From JAIBJN01 sp963847985 (GTDB lineage: Bacteria; Actinomycetota; Thermoleophilia; Gaiellales; Gaiellaceae): a stretch of 64,000 nucleotides of DNA. Below, in pieces: positions 1 to 7,690 of this stretch; position 1 is the first letter of the stretch, and every line of letters begins with the position of its first letter. The translations under genes were made by a program, and so were the position numbers. The stretch is from contig CAWKBS010000002.1 in NCBI GenBank assembly GCA_963847985.1, positions 124,001 through 188,000 on the forward strand. The letters run 5' to 3'. Below the pieces are notes generated by a model. It searched no databases. It was given only the letters and a program-made list of their open reading frames with translations, and was not told the origin of the DNA.

Positions 1-1
1 C

Positions 2-595
2 ACATTCGGCGTCACGGAGCCGTTCTTCACCTCGATCAAGGTGAGCTTCTACGCCGGCTTCGCGCTCGCGCTCCCGGTCGTCCTCTGGCAGGTCTGGAGC
101 TTCCTCGCGCCGGCGTTCCAGGAGCACTCGCAGCGGATCGTGGCCGTCTTCGTCGGGATCGCCACCGGGCTCTTCGCGGCCGGGCTCGCCTTCGCCTACT
201 GGATCGTCCTCCCGCGCGCGCTCACCTTCCTCACGAACTACAACGACGAGTTCTTCGACATCGAGATCCGGGCGAACTACTACTTCTCGTTCGTCACCCT
301 CGGCCTGATCGGCTTCGCGCTCGTCTTTCAGCTGCCGATCTTCGTGCTCGCGCTCGTCCGCCTGGGCGTGCTCACCTCGCAGAACCTCCGCAACAACCGC
401 CGGATCGGCTACGTCAGCGTCCTCGTCGTCGCGATCATCCTGCCGACGGTCGACCCGGTCTCGCTCGCCTTCGAGGTCGTACCGCTGCTGCTCCTCTTCG
501 AGGCCTCCATCTGGGCCTCCGTCCTGCTCGAGAAACGCTGGGCCGCGCAGATCGAGGCCCGCCGCGAGGCGTACGCGGCCGGCTCCGACACCTAG
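2..595 (+). CDS. tatC: Twin-arginine translocase subunit TatC (5' end cut by window)
   Basis: TatC is the polytopic membrane receptor that binds twin-arginine signal peptides with TatB and recruits TatA to export folded proteins. The reading frame is open from base 2 without a start, so the N-terminus lies outside the window; 197 residues are visible. They open with the family's TEPFFTSIK-VSFYAGF stretch, then QVWSFLAPAF, several hydrophobic segments and a short polar tail. A GTG at 41 lies inside the conserved domain and is not the start. The stop is two bases before the next start, so the amidohydrolase is probably co-transcribed. Cofactor-bearing proteins nearby could be Tat clients, but that is inference. 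Confidence 0.93.
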   Translation, partial: TFGVTEPFFTSIKVSFYAGFALALPVVLWQVWSFLAPAFQEHSQRIVAVFVGIATGLFAAGLAFAYWIVLPRALTFLTNYNDEFFDIEIRANYYFSFVTLGLIGFALVFQLPIFVLALVRLGVLTSQNLRNNRRIGYVSVLVVAIILPTVDPVSLAFEVVPLLLLFEASIWASVLLEKRWAAQIEARREAYAAGSDT

Positions 596-597
596 CC

Positions 598-1908
598 GTG
601 CCGCAGGTCGTCTACGCGGCCGACTGGGTCGTCCCGGTCGAGGGAGAGCCCGTGCGTGACGGCGGCGTGGCGGTCGAGGACGGCCGCATCGTCGCGGTCG
701 GGCCCGCCTCGGAGCTCGAGGGCGAGCTTCGCTCCTTCCCGGACGCCGTCGTCGTCCCGGCCTTCGTCAACGCGCACACCCACCTCGAGTACGCGGTCTA
801 CGCCGGCTTCGGCGACGGCTTCGCGTTCCCGCCGTGGATCGACCTCCACGTCACGCGCAAACGGCGGCTGCTCGAGGGCGATGCGGTCGCGATCGCGCGG
901 CTCGGAGCGGCGGAGTGCCTCCGCTCGGGGATCGCGACGATCGGCGACGCGAGCTTCACGGGGGCGGCGGCGGCGGCGTGCGCGGACGTCGGGCTCTCCG
1001 GCATCGTCTACCTGGAGGTCTTCGGCGCCGACCCCGACGCGGCGCTCGCGCACTTCGCCGAGCTGCGCGACTCGGTCGCGGGCTCGCTCTCGGAGCGCCT
1101 GACCCTCGGGGTCTCACCGCACGCGCCGTACACGACGTCGGCCGCCGTCTACGAGGCGTGCGCGAGCCTGGACCTGCCCGTCATGACCCATCTCGCCGAG
1201 AGCGAAGCCGAGCAGGAGTGGGTGCTCCACGGCACCGGGACGATGACCGCGGCGGCGGAGCTCCTCGTCGAGCCGGCCGGCGAGACCGGCATCCGGATGC
1301 TCGCCGAGCGCGACCTCCTCGGGCCCGGTCTCGTCGCCGCCCACTGCGTGCACGCGAGCGCCGAGGAGATCGGGCTTCTGGCACAGCGCGACGCGGCCAT
1401 CGCGCACTGCCCCCGCTCGAATGCGATCCTCGGCTGCGGCGCCGCCCCGCTCGCAACGTTCCTGGCCGCAGGCGGTCGCGTCGGCCTCGGCACCGACAGC
1501 CCCGCGTCCACGCCCTCGTTCGACATGTTCGAGGAGATGCGAACGGCCGTCTACACCGCACGCGCGCGCGAGCTGCGACCCGACGCCCTCTCGGCGAACG
1601 CAGCGCTGGAACTCGCTACTCTTGGCGCAGCGAACGCGCTCGGGCTCGGCGACGAGACGGGCTCGCTCGCCGCCGGAAAGCGCGCCGACCTCGCGGTCGT
1701 CTCGCTCGCCGGCTCACCGTTCCTCCCCTGGGAGGAGCCAACGACCGCCGTGGTCTTCGGCGGCTCGCCAGACAGGGTGCTCCTGACCCTCGTCGCCGGC
1801 GAGACTCGGTACGAGGAAGGAGGATTCGCATGGCACGAAGTTCGACGCAGCGCAAGCGCAGCTCGCGCCCGCCTGCTCAGCAACGTGCCTCCCAGGCCGA
1901 AGACCTGA
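598..1908 (+). CDS. Metal-dependent amidohydrolase of the deaminase/chlorohydrolase branch
   Basis: A 436-residue cytosolic hydrolase of the amidohydrolase (TIM-barrel) superfamily, ATZ/TRZ-like subgroup. Metal ligands are visible in order: the HxH pair in NAHTHLE (H60, H62), H198 in MTHLAESEAE, H249 in AAHCVHA and D300 in GTDSPAS; GVSPHAPYTT is also typical. Relatives deaminate guanine, S-adenosylhomocysteine, methylthioadenosine or aminodeoxyfutalosine. Substrate cannot be fixed from sequence; a role in futalosine menaquinone synthesis is possible but no other pathway gene is in view. The GTG start follows tatC by two bases. The 3' end overlaps the next gene by 79 bases, which is more than usual but is supported by that gene's ribosome binding site. 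Confidence 0.85.
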   Translation: MPQVVYAADWVVPVEGEPVRDGGVAVEDGRIVAVGPASELEGELRSFPDAVVVPAFVNAHTHLEYAVYAGFGDGFAFPPWIDLHVTRKRRLLEGDAVAIARLGAAECLRSGIATIGDASFTGAAAAACADVGLSGIVYLEVFGADPDAALAHFAELRDSVAGSLSERLTLGVSPHAPYTTSAAVYEACASLDLPVMTHLAESEAEQEWVLHGTGTMTAAAELLVEPAGETGIRMLAERDLLGPGLVAAHCVHASAEEIGLLAQRDAAIAHCPRSNAILGCGAAPLATFLAAGGRVGLGTDSPASTPSFDMFEEMRTAVYTARARELRPDALSANAALELATLGAANALGLGDETGSLAAGKRADLAVVSLAGSPFLPWEEPTTAVVFGGSPDRVLLTLVAGETRYEEGGFAWHEVRRSASAARARLLSNVPPRPKT

Positions 1909-2723
1909 TGTTCTTCCCGAAGCTGCGGCGTCGGGCGAAGTGGGTCTTCCTCTTCCTCGCCATCGCTTTCGGGGCGAGCTTCGTCTTCTTCGGGGTGGGC
2001 GCCGGCGGGTCCGGCATCGGCGACTACATCTCCGACCTCCTGAACCGGCCGGTCGCAAGCGGGACGCCGTCGCTGGACGACGCCCAAGAGGCCGTGGCCG
2101 AGCGGCCGAACGATCCCGAGGCGCAGCTCGAGCTCGCCCGGGCGGCCCAGACGGCGGGCGAGCTCGACCTTGCCGTCGCGGCCTTCGAGGAGTACCGCAC
2201 GATGAAGCCGAACGACACCGAGGCGCTCCGCACGCTGGCGGCGCTCTACGGGACCCAGATCGCGGAGGCACAGCGGCGCGCGACGATCGCCTCGAACGAG
2301 GCGGCGGAGGCTTCGCTTCCGAACACGTTCGCCCCCGAGGACAGCCCGTTCCTCCAGGACCTGACGACGAACCCGCTCACGGGCGCGCTCAGCGCCAAGG
2401 CCGAAGCGCAGGCCAACGCCGCCAACGCGGAGGTGCAGGCCCTCGCGGTGGCGCAGCTCGGCATCTTCTCGAAGCTGGCGAAGGCCGATGCGGACGACCC
2501 GCTGCTCTTCCTCCAGTGGGCCAACGCCGCCGAGACGGCGCAGGACTACGAGACCGCCATCACGGCGTACGAGGGCTACCTCGAGCTCCAGCCGAACTCC
2601 GTCAACGCCGAGCAGATCCAGGAGCGGATCGACTCCCTGAAGGTGGTCACGGGCGAAGCGGCTCCGGAAGACACCGGAGGCGCGGCCGGCGCCGGATCGG
2701 ACGACAGCTCCGACGGCGAGTAG
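1830..2723 (+). CDS. Membrane-anchored tetratricopeptide-repeat protein
   Basis: A 297-residue protein with a basic Ser/Arg/Gln-rich cytoplasmic head (about residues 1-36), one hydrophobic signal-anchor (about 37-58) and an exported or surface-facing part with two TPR-like units, around PNDPEAQLELARAAQ...AFEEYRTMKPND and later DPLLFLQWANAAE...AYEGYLELQPNS. The tail is Gly/Asp/Ser-rich. ATG at 1830 was chosen because AAGGAGGA (1817-1824) sits five bases upstream; an in-frame ATG at 1908 would remove the basic head but keep the membrane segment. TPRs mediate protein-protein contacts; the partner is unknown. It lies in a run of genes between tatC and a cytochrome c lipoprotein, hinting at an envelope assembly role. 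Confidence 0.8.
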   Translation: MARSSTQRKRSSRPPAQQRASQAEDLMFFPKLRRRAKWVFLFLAIAFGASFVFFGVGAGGSGIGDYISDLLNRPVASGTPSLDDAQEAVAERPNDPEAQLELARAAQTAGELDLAVAAFEEYRTMKPNDTEALRTLAALYGTQIAEAQRRATIASNEAAEASLPNTFAPEDSPFLQDLTTNPLTGALSAKAEAQANAANAEVQALAVAQLGIFSKLAKADADDPLLFLQWANAAETAQDYETAITAYEGYLELQPNSVNAEQIQERIDSLKVVTGEAAPEDTGGAAGAGSDDSSDGE

Positions 2724-2765
2724 AGCCGTTAGGGTACGCCCCGGTCACCGCGGACGAAGGGGCTC

Positions 2766-3131
2766 ATGAACTTCGACATCAACGCCGAGCGGGTCGAGGG
2801 GGACGTTTGGATCATCGCCCTGAGCGGCGAGGTCGACCTGTACACGGCGCCCGAGTTCAAGGAGCGGCTCCTCGAGGTCATCGCCGAGGGAGCGACCCAT
2901 GTCGTCGTCGACCTGACCGACACGACCTTCATCGACTCGACGACGCTGGGCGTCCTCGTGGGCGGGATCAAGCGCCTGCGGCCGGAGGGCGGCCAGCTCT
3001 CGATCGCCTGCAGCGACCGCAACATCACGAAGATCTTCGAGATCACCGGGCTCAACCGGGTGTTTCCCATCCACGCGACCCGGGCCGAGGCGCTCGCAAG
3101 CGCCGGCGTCACCGAGGCGCAGCGGAACTGA
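2766..3131 (+). CDS. STAS-domain anti-sigma-factor antagonist
   Basis: A 121-residue single STAS domain of the SpoIIAA/RsbV type. In that family the unphosphorylated protein binds an anti-sigma kinase and frees a sigma factor. The phospho-acceptor region is clear as FIDSTTLGVL with Ser58 at the expected place, preceded by VVVDLTDTTF and followed by the G-x-x-x-L-R helix. No RsbW-like kinase or SpoIIE phosphatase is in the window, so its partner is elsewhere. An AAGGGG sequence precedes the ATG by three bases, and a TAGGGT hexamer at 2730-2735 could be its -10 element. The next gene starts four bases after its stop, so both are likely one transcript. Confidence 0.88.
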   Translation: MNFDINAERVEGDVWIIALSGEVDLYTAPEFKERLLEVIAEGATHVVVDLTDTTFIDSTTLGVLVGGIKRLRPEGGQLSIACSDRNITKIFEITGLNRVFPIHATRAEALASAGVTEAQRN

Positions 3132-3135
3132 GCCG

Positions 3136-3579
3136 GTGACGGTGCGGCTCGTCGCCATCGTGGTCGCCGCCGGCGCCCTGCTCGCTGCGGGGTGCGGCGG
3201 CGACGAAGAGGTCACGGGCCAGGACGGCGCCAACCGCTCGAACGGCAAGACGCTGTTCGTCTCCGGCGCGGAGGGCAACCCCAGCTGCGGGTCGTGCCAC
3301 ACGCTCCTGGACGCGGGCACCGCGGGCACGGCCGGCCCGAACCTCGACCAGGCGCTTGGCTACGGCTGCGCGCAGGGGTTCGAGGAGAGCACGGCCTACT
3401 CGGTCGTCCTGGGCCAGATCGATCTCGCCCAGGGAGCGATGCCGGCCGACCTCGTCACCGGGCAGGACGCCGTGGACGTGGCCGCCTACGTCGCGAGCGT
3501 CGCCGGCAAGGACATCCCCGGCTGCGACCCGAGCGGCGACCAGGGCGACGCGGCCACCACCGGGACCTCCCCGCGCTAG
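3136..3579 (+). CDS. Lipoprotein with a single c-type cytochrome domain
   Basis: A 147-residue exported haem protein. The N-terminus is a lipoprotein signal ending in LLAAGC, so it is probably lipid-anchored outside the membrane. One covalent haem site is seen as CGSCH, and AGPNLDQAL with a later AMPADLVTG supplies the class I fold and a likely axial Met. The segment around the haem site closely resembles the cytochrome c domain fused to oxidase subunit II encoded at 7690-8700 (CGSCH, VGPNLDEAL). It could pass electrons to that oxidase, whose operon converges on it from the opposite strand with stops only five bases apart. Start GTG at 3136 is four bases after the STAS gene. The direct electron partner is inferred. 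Confidence 0.87.
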   Translation: MTVRLVAIVVAAGALLAAGCGGDEEVTGQDGANRSNGKTLFVSGAEGNPSCGSCHTLLDAGTAGTAGPNLDQALGYGCAQGFEESTAYSVVLGQIDLAQGAMPADLVTGQDAVDVAAYVASVAGKDIPGCDPSGDQGDAATTGTSPR

Positions 3580-3583
3580 GACG

Positions 3584-4240
3584 CTAGCGCGCGCCCGTGG
3601 GCGCGGCGCCCTGCGCCTCGCGCTCGAGGTCGACGACCACGTGGGTGATCGGGACGGCGAAGTGCTCGCCCGCCCGCTCGATCACGCCCTTCTCGAGCCA
3701 GTTGGAACGGCCGGGCGGATGCGTCGAGATGACGATCTCGTCGGCCCCGAACGTCCGCAGCGCGTCGTCCATCGCCTGCACCGGATCGGCGTCGCCGACC
3801 TCTCCGCGGGCCTCGACGCCGGCCGAGGCCAGGGCCGCGAGGGACGTGCCGAGGCGGCGCTCGGCCTCCGCCCTGGCGCCGTCCTCGTCCGAGGCCCAGT
3901 GGCGGAGCGGCGAGTTCAGAGCCGGGCAGACGACGAGGACGTCGGCGTCCGCTCCGGCCCGCCGGACGACCTCGCCGCGGAGCGCGCGGCCGGCCACGGT
4001 CTCGTTCGCGACGACGAGGATGCGGCGGCGTCCCTCTCCGGCGCGGGACTGGACCGGCTCGGCGGGCGCCTTCGGCTCCCCCTTGACGTAGAAGGCGACC
4101 GCGAGCGCGAGGACGACGAAGACCGCGAGCGCCACCCACCCGCCGAAGAAGATCCCGGCCACGGCCACAGCCGCGAAGAGCGCGACGCACACCAGGACGA
4201 AGCTGAATGCCTCAGCCTCGGACCGGAATGGGTTGCGCAT
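3584..4240 (-). CDS. Membrane-anchored universal-stress-like protein
   Basis: A 218-residue protein with two closely spaced hydrophobic segments near the N-terminus (about residues 14-52), then a cytoplasmic Rossmann-like domain. The domain opens with RRILVVANETVAGRAL and continues with GDADPVQAMDDAL, DEIVISTHPPGRSNWL and PITHVVVDLE. These signatures recur twice in the protein at 4864-5640, so three copies of one domain flank coxC. The classical UspA ATP-binding glycine motif (G-x2-G-x9-G-S/T) is not evident, so nucleotide binding is uncertain. It is the last gene of the oxidase operon, nine bases after coxC, suggesting a role in sensing or regulating respiration at the membrane. That role is inference. 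Confidence 0.75.
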   Translation of the reverse strand: MRNPFRSEAEAFSFVLVCVALFAAVAVAGIFFGGWVALAVFVVLALAVAFYVKGEPKAPAEPVQSRAGEGRRRILVVANETVAGRALRGEVVRRAGADADVLVVCPALNSPLRHWASDEDGARAEAERRLGTSLAALASAGVEARGEVGDADPVQAMDDALRTFGADEIVISTHPPGRSNWLEKGVIERAGEHFAVPITHVVVDLEREAQGAAPTGAR

Positions 4241-4249
4241 CAGCGCCTC

Positions 4250-4864
4250 CTAGATCACGTAGACGGTCGTGTAGACCACGATCCACATTACGTCCACGAA
4301 GTGCCAGTAGATCCCCGGCAGCTCGACGCCGAGGTGGGCCTCCGCCTTTGGGCCGTAGTGGCCTCGCACGGAGCGGATGAGCGCATAGAGGAGCAGGTTC
4401 AGGCCGACGAACACGTGCGCGCCGTGCAGACCGGTGAGCCCGAAGAAGGTCGAGGCGAAGGCGTTGTCGGACGGCCCGAAGCCGAGTCGCGTGTACTCGC
4501 GCGCCTGGATGAGCAGGAACGTGAGCCCGAGCAGGAACGTCAGCGTCAAGCCCGCGATCAGGCCCGAGCGGTTGTTGCGCTTGATCGACTGGAGAGCCCA
4601 GTGCATGGAGAAGCTGGAGGTGACGAGGATGATCGTGTTCACGAGCGCGAGGTAGACCGGGAGCTCATAGCCCTCCGGCGGCCAGCCGCCCTCCCCGCCG
4701 ACGACGACGCGGTCGAAGAAGTAGATGCTGAAGAACGAGCCGAAGAGCATCGTCTCCGAGGCGATGAAGAGGTACATCCCGAGCAGGCGCGCATCGACGC
4801 GCGAGCTCTTGTTGGCCTCGGGCGGGTGGTCGTGCGCGTCGTGCGCGTGGGCAACGCTTGCCAT
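4250..4864 (-). CDS. ctaE: Cytochrome c oxidase subunit III
   Basis: Subunit III of a haem-copper oxidase, a membrane protein that packs against subunit I and supports proton uptake and enzyme stability. About 204 residues with a His/Asp-rich cytoplasmic head and five hydrophobic helices, the short bacterial form. Diagnostic stretches are FIASETMLFGSFFS, FSMHWALQSI, TGLHGAHVFVGL and IYWHFVDVMWIVVY. The ATG at 4864 overlaps the upstream TGA, so the gene is translationally coupled to the stress-like gene before it; an immediately preceding GTG at 4867 is an alternative start. Its place between two stress-like genes, rather than directly after subunit I, is unusual. Confidence 0.95.
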   Translation of the reverse strand: MASVAHAHDAHDHPPEANKSSRVDARLLGMYLFIASETMLFGSFFSIYFFDRVVVGGEGGWPPEGYELPVYLALVNTIILVTSSFSMHWALQSIKRNNRSGLIAGLTLTFLLGLTFLLIQAREYTRLGFGPSDNAFASTFFGLTGLHGAHVFVGLNLLLYALIRSVRGHYGPKAEAHLGVELPGIYWHFVDVMWIVVYTTVYVI

Positions 4865-5640
4865 CACTCAGCCTCGTCCGGGTCGACGACGACATGGCGC
4901 ACGGGGAGCCCGGCGCCGTCCTCGATACGGCCGACGACGTTCCGGCGCAGCCACCCCGACGTCGCCGCCGGGAAGGTCGAGACGATGATCTCGTCGACCT
5001 GCTCGTCGTGGACGGCGTTGAGCGCCGCGGTCACCGGGTCCGGGTCGCCGATATGCCCCGTCGCCTCGATCCCCTCGCGCTTCAGCTCGGCAAGGGCCAG
5101 GTCGAGCCGGTCCTGCACGCCGGCCTGGTCGGCCGGCGCGACGAGCGTGACGTCGGTGGGCGTAGCCCCCGCCCGCTCACGGATGGCGGCGAGGAGCGGC
5201 CCGCCGACGATCGTCTGGTTGGCGATCACGAGCACGTGAGCCCGCTCGCGCGGCGACTCCAGGTCCACTTCGACGTGCGTGACGGGGATGTCCTTGGCCA
5301 CCTTGCGCGCCCGGTCGACCAGGCCGCCGCGGAGCCAGCTCGAGCGCACGGACCCGGGGTGCGTGGAGATGATCACCTCGTCGACGGGCGCGTACTGGTG
5401 CAGCCCGTCGCGGAGCGCCTGCAGCGGGTCGGGGTCGACGATCGCGCCACGGGCGGCGATGCCGGCCTCGTGCAGCAGGTCGAGCGTCCGGCGCAGCCGG
5501 CGCTCGGCGCTCGAGCGGCGGCTGTCCTCGTAGACGACGAAGCCCGCGCGCGGGTCGTTCTGCGGCGAGACGACCGTGACCCGGATCGGTCCTGCGGCCG
5601 CGCGCTCCTCGATGGCCTCCAGGAGCGTCCTGCCGACCAC
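4864..5640 (-). CDS. Tandem universal-stress-like protein inside the oxidase operon (true start unclear)
   Basis: Two consecutive copies of the domain found in the membrane-anchored protein at 3584-4240. Copy 1 carries DPDPLQALRDGL, DEVIISTHPGSVRSSWL and PVTHVEVDLE; copy 2 carries HVLVIANQTIVGGPLL, DPDPVTAALNAV, DEIIVSTFPAATSGWL and PVRHVVVD. The first usable start, GTG at 5640, falls inside the first strand: homologous coding (RHVLVLANET) continues upstream to about 5716 in the same frame, but no ATG, GTG or TTG occurs there before the subunit I stop. Either a start is non-canonical, or a base is wrong nearby. No membrane segment is seen, so it is likely cytoplasmic. TGATG overlap couples it to coxC. 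Function is unknown. Confidence 0.7.
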   Translation of the reverse strand: MVGRTLLEAIEERAAAGPIRVTVVSPQNDPRAGFVVYEDSRRSSAERRLRRTLDLLHEAGIAARGAIVDPDPLQALRDGLHQYAPVDEVIISTHPGSVRSSWLRGGLVDRARKVAKDIPVTHVEVDLESPRERAHVLVIANQTIVGGPLLAAIRERAGATPTDVTLVAPADQAGVQDRLDLALAELKREGIEATGHIGDPDPVTAALNAVHDEQVDEIIVSTFPAATSGWLRRNVVGRIEDGAGLPVRHVVVDPDEAE

Positions 5641-5722
5641 GGTCTCGTTGGCGAGGACGAGGACGTGCCGCGGCCGAGGGGCCTCGGCTGGCGCGTCCTG
5701 CTCGTACGGGTTCGGGTCGCTG

Positions 5723-7690
5723 CTAGTGATGGATGACCTCCATCGGCTCCGGGGCCCTGCCCGTCTGGGTCGGCTGTCCGTTCAGGACTGCGTGCCGCGC
5801 CCCGCGCGTGCCGTACTCGTACGGGCTGCCCACGACCTGCGGGATCTCGTCGAAGTTGAAGATCGGCGGCGGCGACGACACCTGCCATTCGAGCGTGAGC
5901 GCGCGCCACGGGTTCCCGGGCGCGATCGGGCCGCGCCGCCAGCTCACGATCATGTTGTAGAGGAAGACGACCGTCGAGGCGCCGAGCGCGAAGGACGCGA
6001 TCGAGATGACGAAGTTCCAGTTGCCGAACTCGGGCGCGTAGTCGGCCACGCGTCGCGGCATCCCCTGGAGCCCAACCCAGTGCATCGGGAAGAAGGTGAC
6101 GTTGAAGCCGACGAAGGTCAGCCAGAAGTGAACGCGGCCGAGCGTCTCGTTGTACATCCGCCCGGTCATCTTCGGGAACCAGTAGTAGATGCCGGCAAAG
6201 ATCGTGAACAGCGACCCGCCGAAGAGCACGTAGTGGATGTGCGCGACCACGAAGTAGGTGTCGCTCGCGTGGATGTCGATCGGCACGGAGCCGAGGTAGA
6301 TCCCCGAGAGCCCCCCGATCACGAACATCGACACGAAGCCCAGCGCGAACAGCATGGGTGTCTTGAAATGCAGACGCCCCTCCCACAGCGTCGCCAGCCA
6401 GCTGAACACCTTGATCCCTGTCGGCACGGCAATGACAAGGGTGGTGACCATCATCGGGATGCGGATCCACGGCTGCATCCCGGAGACGAACATGTGGTGC
6501 GCCCAGACCGAGAAGCCCAGGATCAGGATCGCCATCAGCGAGAGCGCCATCAGGCGGTAGCCGAAGATCGGCTTCCGCGCGAAGACGGAGATCACCTCCG
6601 AGGCGATGCCGAACCCGGGCAGCATCATGATGTAGACGGCCGGGTGCGAGTAGAACCAGAAGATGTGCTGGTAGGCGATCACGTCGCCGCCGCCCGCCGG
6701 GTTGAAGAAGTTCGTATGCAGGACCCGGTCGAACATGATGAAGAACTGCGACCCGGCCACGAACGGCGTCGCCAGCACGACGAGCGTCGAGGTGGCGAAG
6801 TTCGCCCAGACGAGGAGCGGCATGCGCCAGAAGGTCATCCCCGGCGCACGCATCGTGATGATGGTGACCAGGAAGTTGAGCGCGGTCATGATCGACGATG
6901 CGCCCGCCCACTGGACGCCCATCTGGAACATGAGGTTGCCGTCGGCCTGGTTCACCGCGAGCGGCACGTAGTTCGTCCACCCGGCCGCGAACGCGCCTCC
7001 GTCGGGCACGAGGTAGCTCGAGATCATGATCAGCCCGGCGATCGGCAGCAGCCAGAACGAAAGCGCGTTCAGGCGCGGGAACGCCATGTCCGGCGCGCCG
7101 ATCATGAGCGGGATGACGTAGTTCCCGAGGCCGGCGAACGCCGGGATGATGAACAGGAAGATCATCAGCGAGGCGTGCACCGAGAAGAGCCCGTTGAACG
7201 TGTTCGTGTCCACGTACTGCATCCCGGGCTGGGCCAGCTCCGCGCGCATGAACATCGCCATCAGCCCGGCTGCGACGAAGAAGAAGATCGTCGTGACCAG
7301 GTACTGGACGCCGATCACCTTGTGGTCGGTGTTGACGCGGAAGTAGTCCTTCCACGAGTGCGCGCCGTGGCCGGAGTGGTCCTCGGGCCGCGTCGGCCGG
7401 CCGGAGATCCAGTAGAGCCAGTAGTCGAAGCCGCCGATGCCGGCCAGGAACGAGAGCGGGACGATGACCGTCCACGAGACGATCAGGACCTGGAGCTCCC
7501 AGAGCGGCTCGAACCCCATGGCCGAGCGGGCGCCGATGACGAGCAGCGTCGCCAGCACCCAGCCGAGGGGCACGAACCAGAGCACCCGCAGCCAACCGGG
7601 GCCGGTCAGCCGCCTGAGCCCCTTGCGCGGCGGCGTGCCGTGCGGCGCTGCGTGCTCGGCTTCGTGGGCCTCGTGGACGTCGACGACCAC
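5723..7690 (-). CDS. ctaD: Cytochrome c oxidase subunit I
   Basis: The catalytic haem-copper subunit, 655 residues, reducing O2 to water and pumping protons. Twelve-helix core sequences are readable: FSVHASLMIFLFIIPAF (low-spin haem region), FYSHPAVYIMMLPGFG (CuB histidine and cross-linked Tyr region), WAHHMFVSGM, and HYVLFGGSLF near the high-spin haem. The C-terminal tail is polar. Start GTG at 7690 overlaps the subunit II stop (TAGTG), and the gene ends just before the stress-like gene, so coxB-coxA-USP-coxC-USP reads as one operon. An upstream Glu/His-rich N-terminal extension (VDVHEAHEAEHAAPH) could bind metal, which is speculation. Confidence 0.97.
   Translation of the reverse strand: MVVDVHEAHEAEHAAPHGTPPRKGLRRLTGPGWLRVLWFVPLGWVLATLLVIGARSAMGFEPLWELQVLIVSWTVIVPLSFLAGIGGFDYWLYWISGRPTRPEDHSGHGAHSWKDYFRVNTDHKVIGVQYLVTTIFFFVAAGLMAMFMRAELAQPGMQYVDTNTFNGLFSVHASLMIFLFIIPAFAGLGNYVIPLMIGAPDMAFPRLNALSFWLLPIAGLIMISSYLVPDGGAFAAGWTNYVPLAVNQADGNLMFQMGVQWAGASSIMTALNFLVTIITMRAPGMTFWRMPLLVWANFATSTLVVLATPFVAGSQFFIMFDRVLHTNFFNPAGGGDVIAYQHIFWFYSHPAVYIMMLPGFGIASEVISVFARKPIFGYRLMALSLMAILILGFSVWAHHMFVSGMQPWIRIPMMVTTLVIAVPTGIKVFSWLATLWEGRLHFKTPMLFALGFVSMFVIGGLSGIYLGSVPIDIHASDTYFVVAHIHYVLFGGSLFTIFAGIYYWFPKMTGRMYNETLGRVHFWLTFVGFNVTFFPMHWVGLQGMPRRVADYAPEFGNWNFVISIASFALGASTVVFLYNMIVSWRRGPIAPGNPWRALTLEWQVSSPPPIFNFDEIPQVVGSPYEYGTRGARHAVLNGQPTQTGRAPEPMEVIHH

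Noticed and set aside
3356..5239. A long open frame on the + strand opposite the stress-like and coxC genes
   Set aside because: Low-complexity Arg/Glu/Asp-rich translation without family motifs; the opposite strand has clear coding. Such shadow frames are expected in GC-rich DNA and many similar ones were ignored.
5640..5725. A coxA-universal-stress fusion protein
   Set aside because: Would need a base change to remove the coxA TAG; coxA already ends at a normal length and the neighbouring genes are separate overlapping units.
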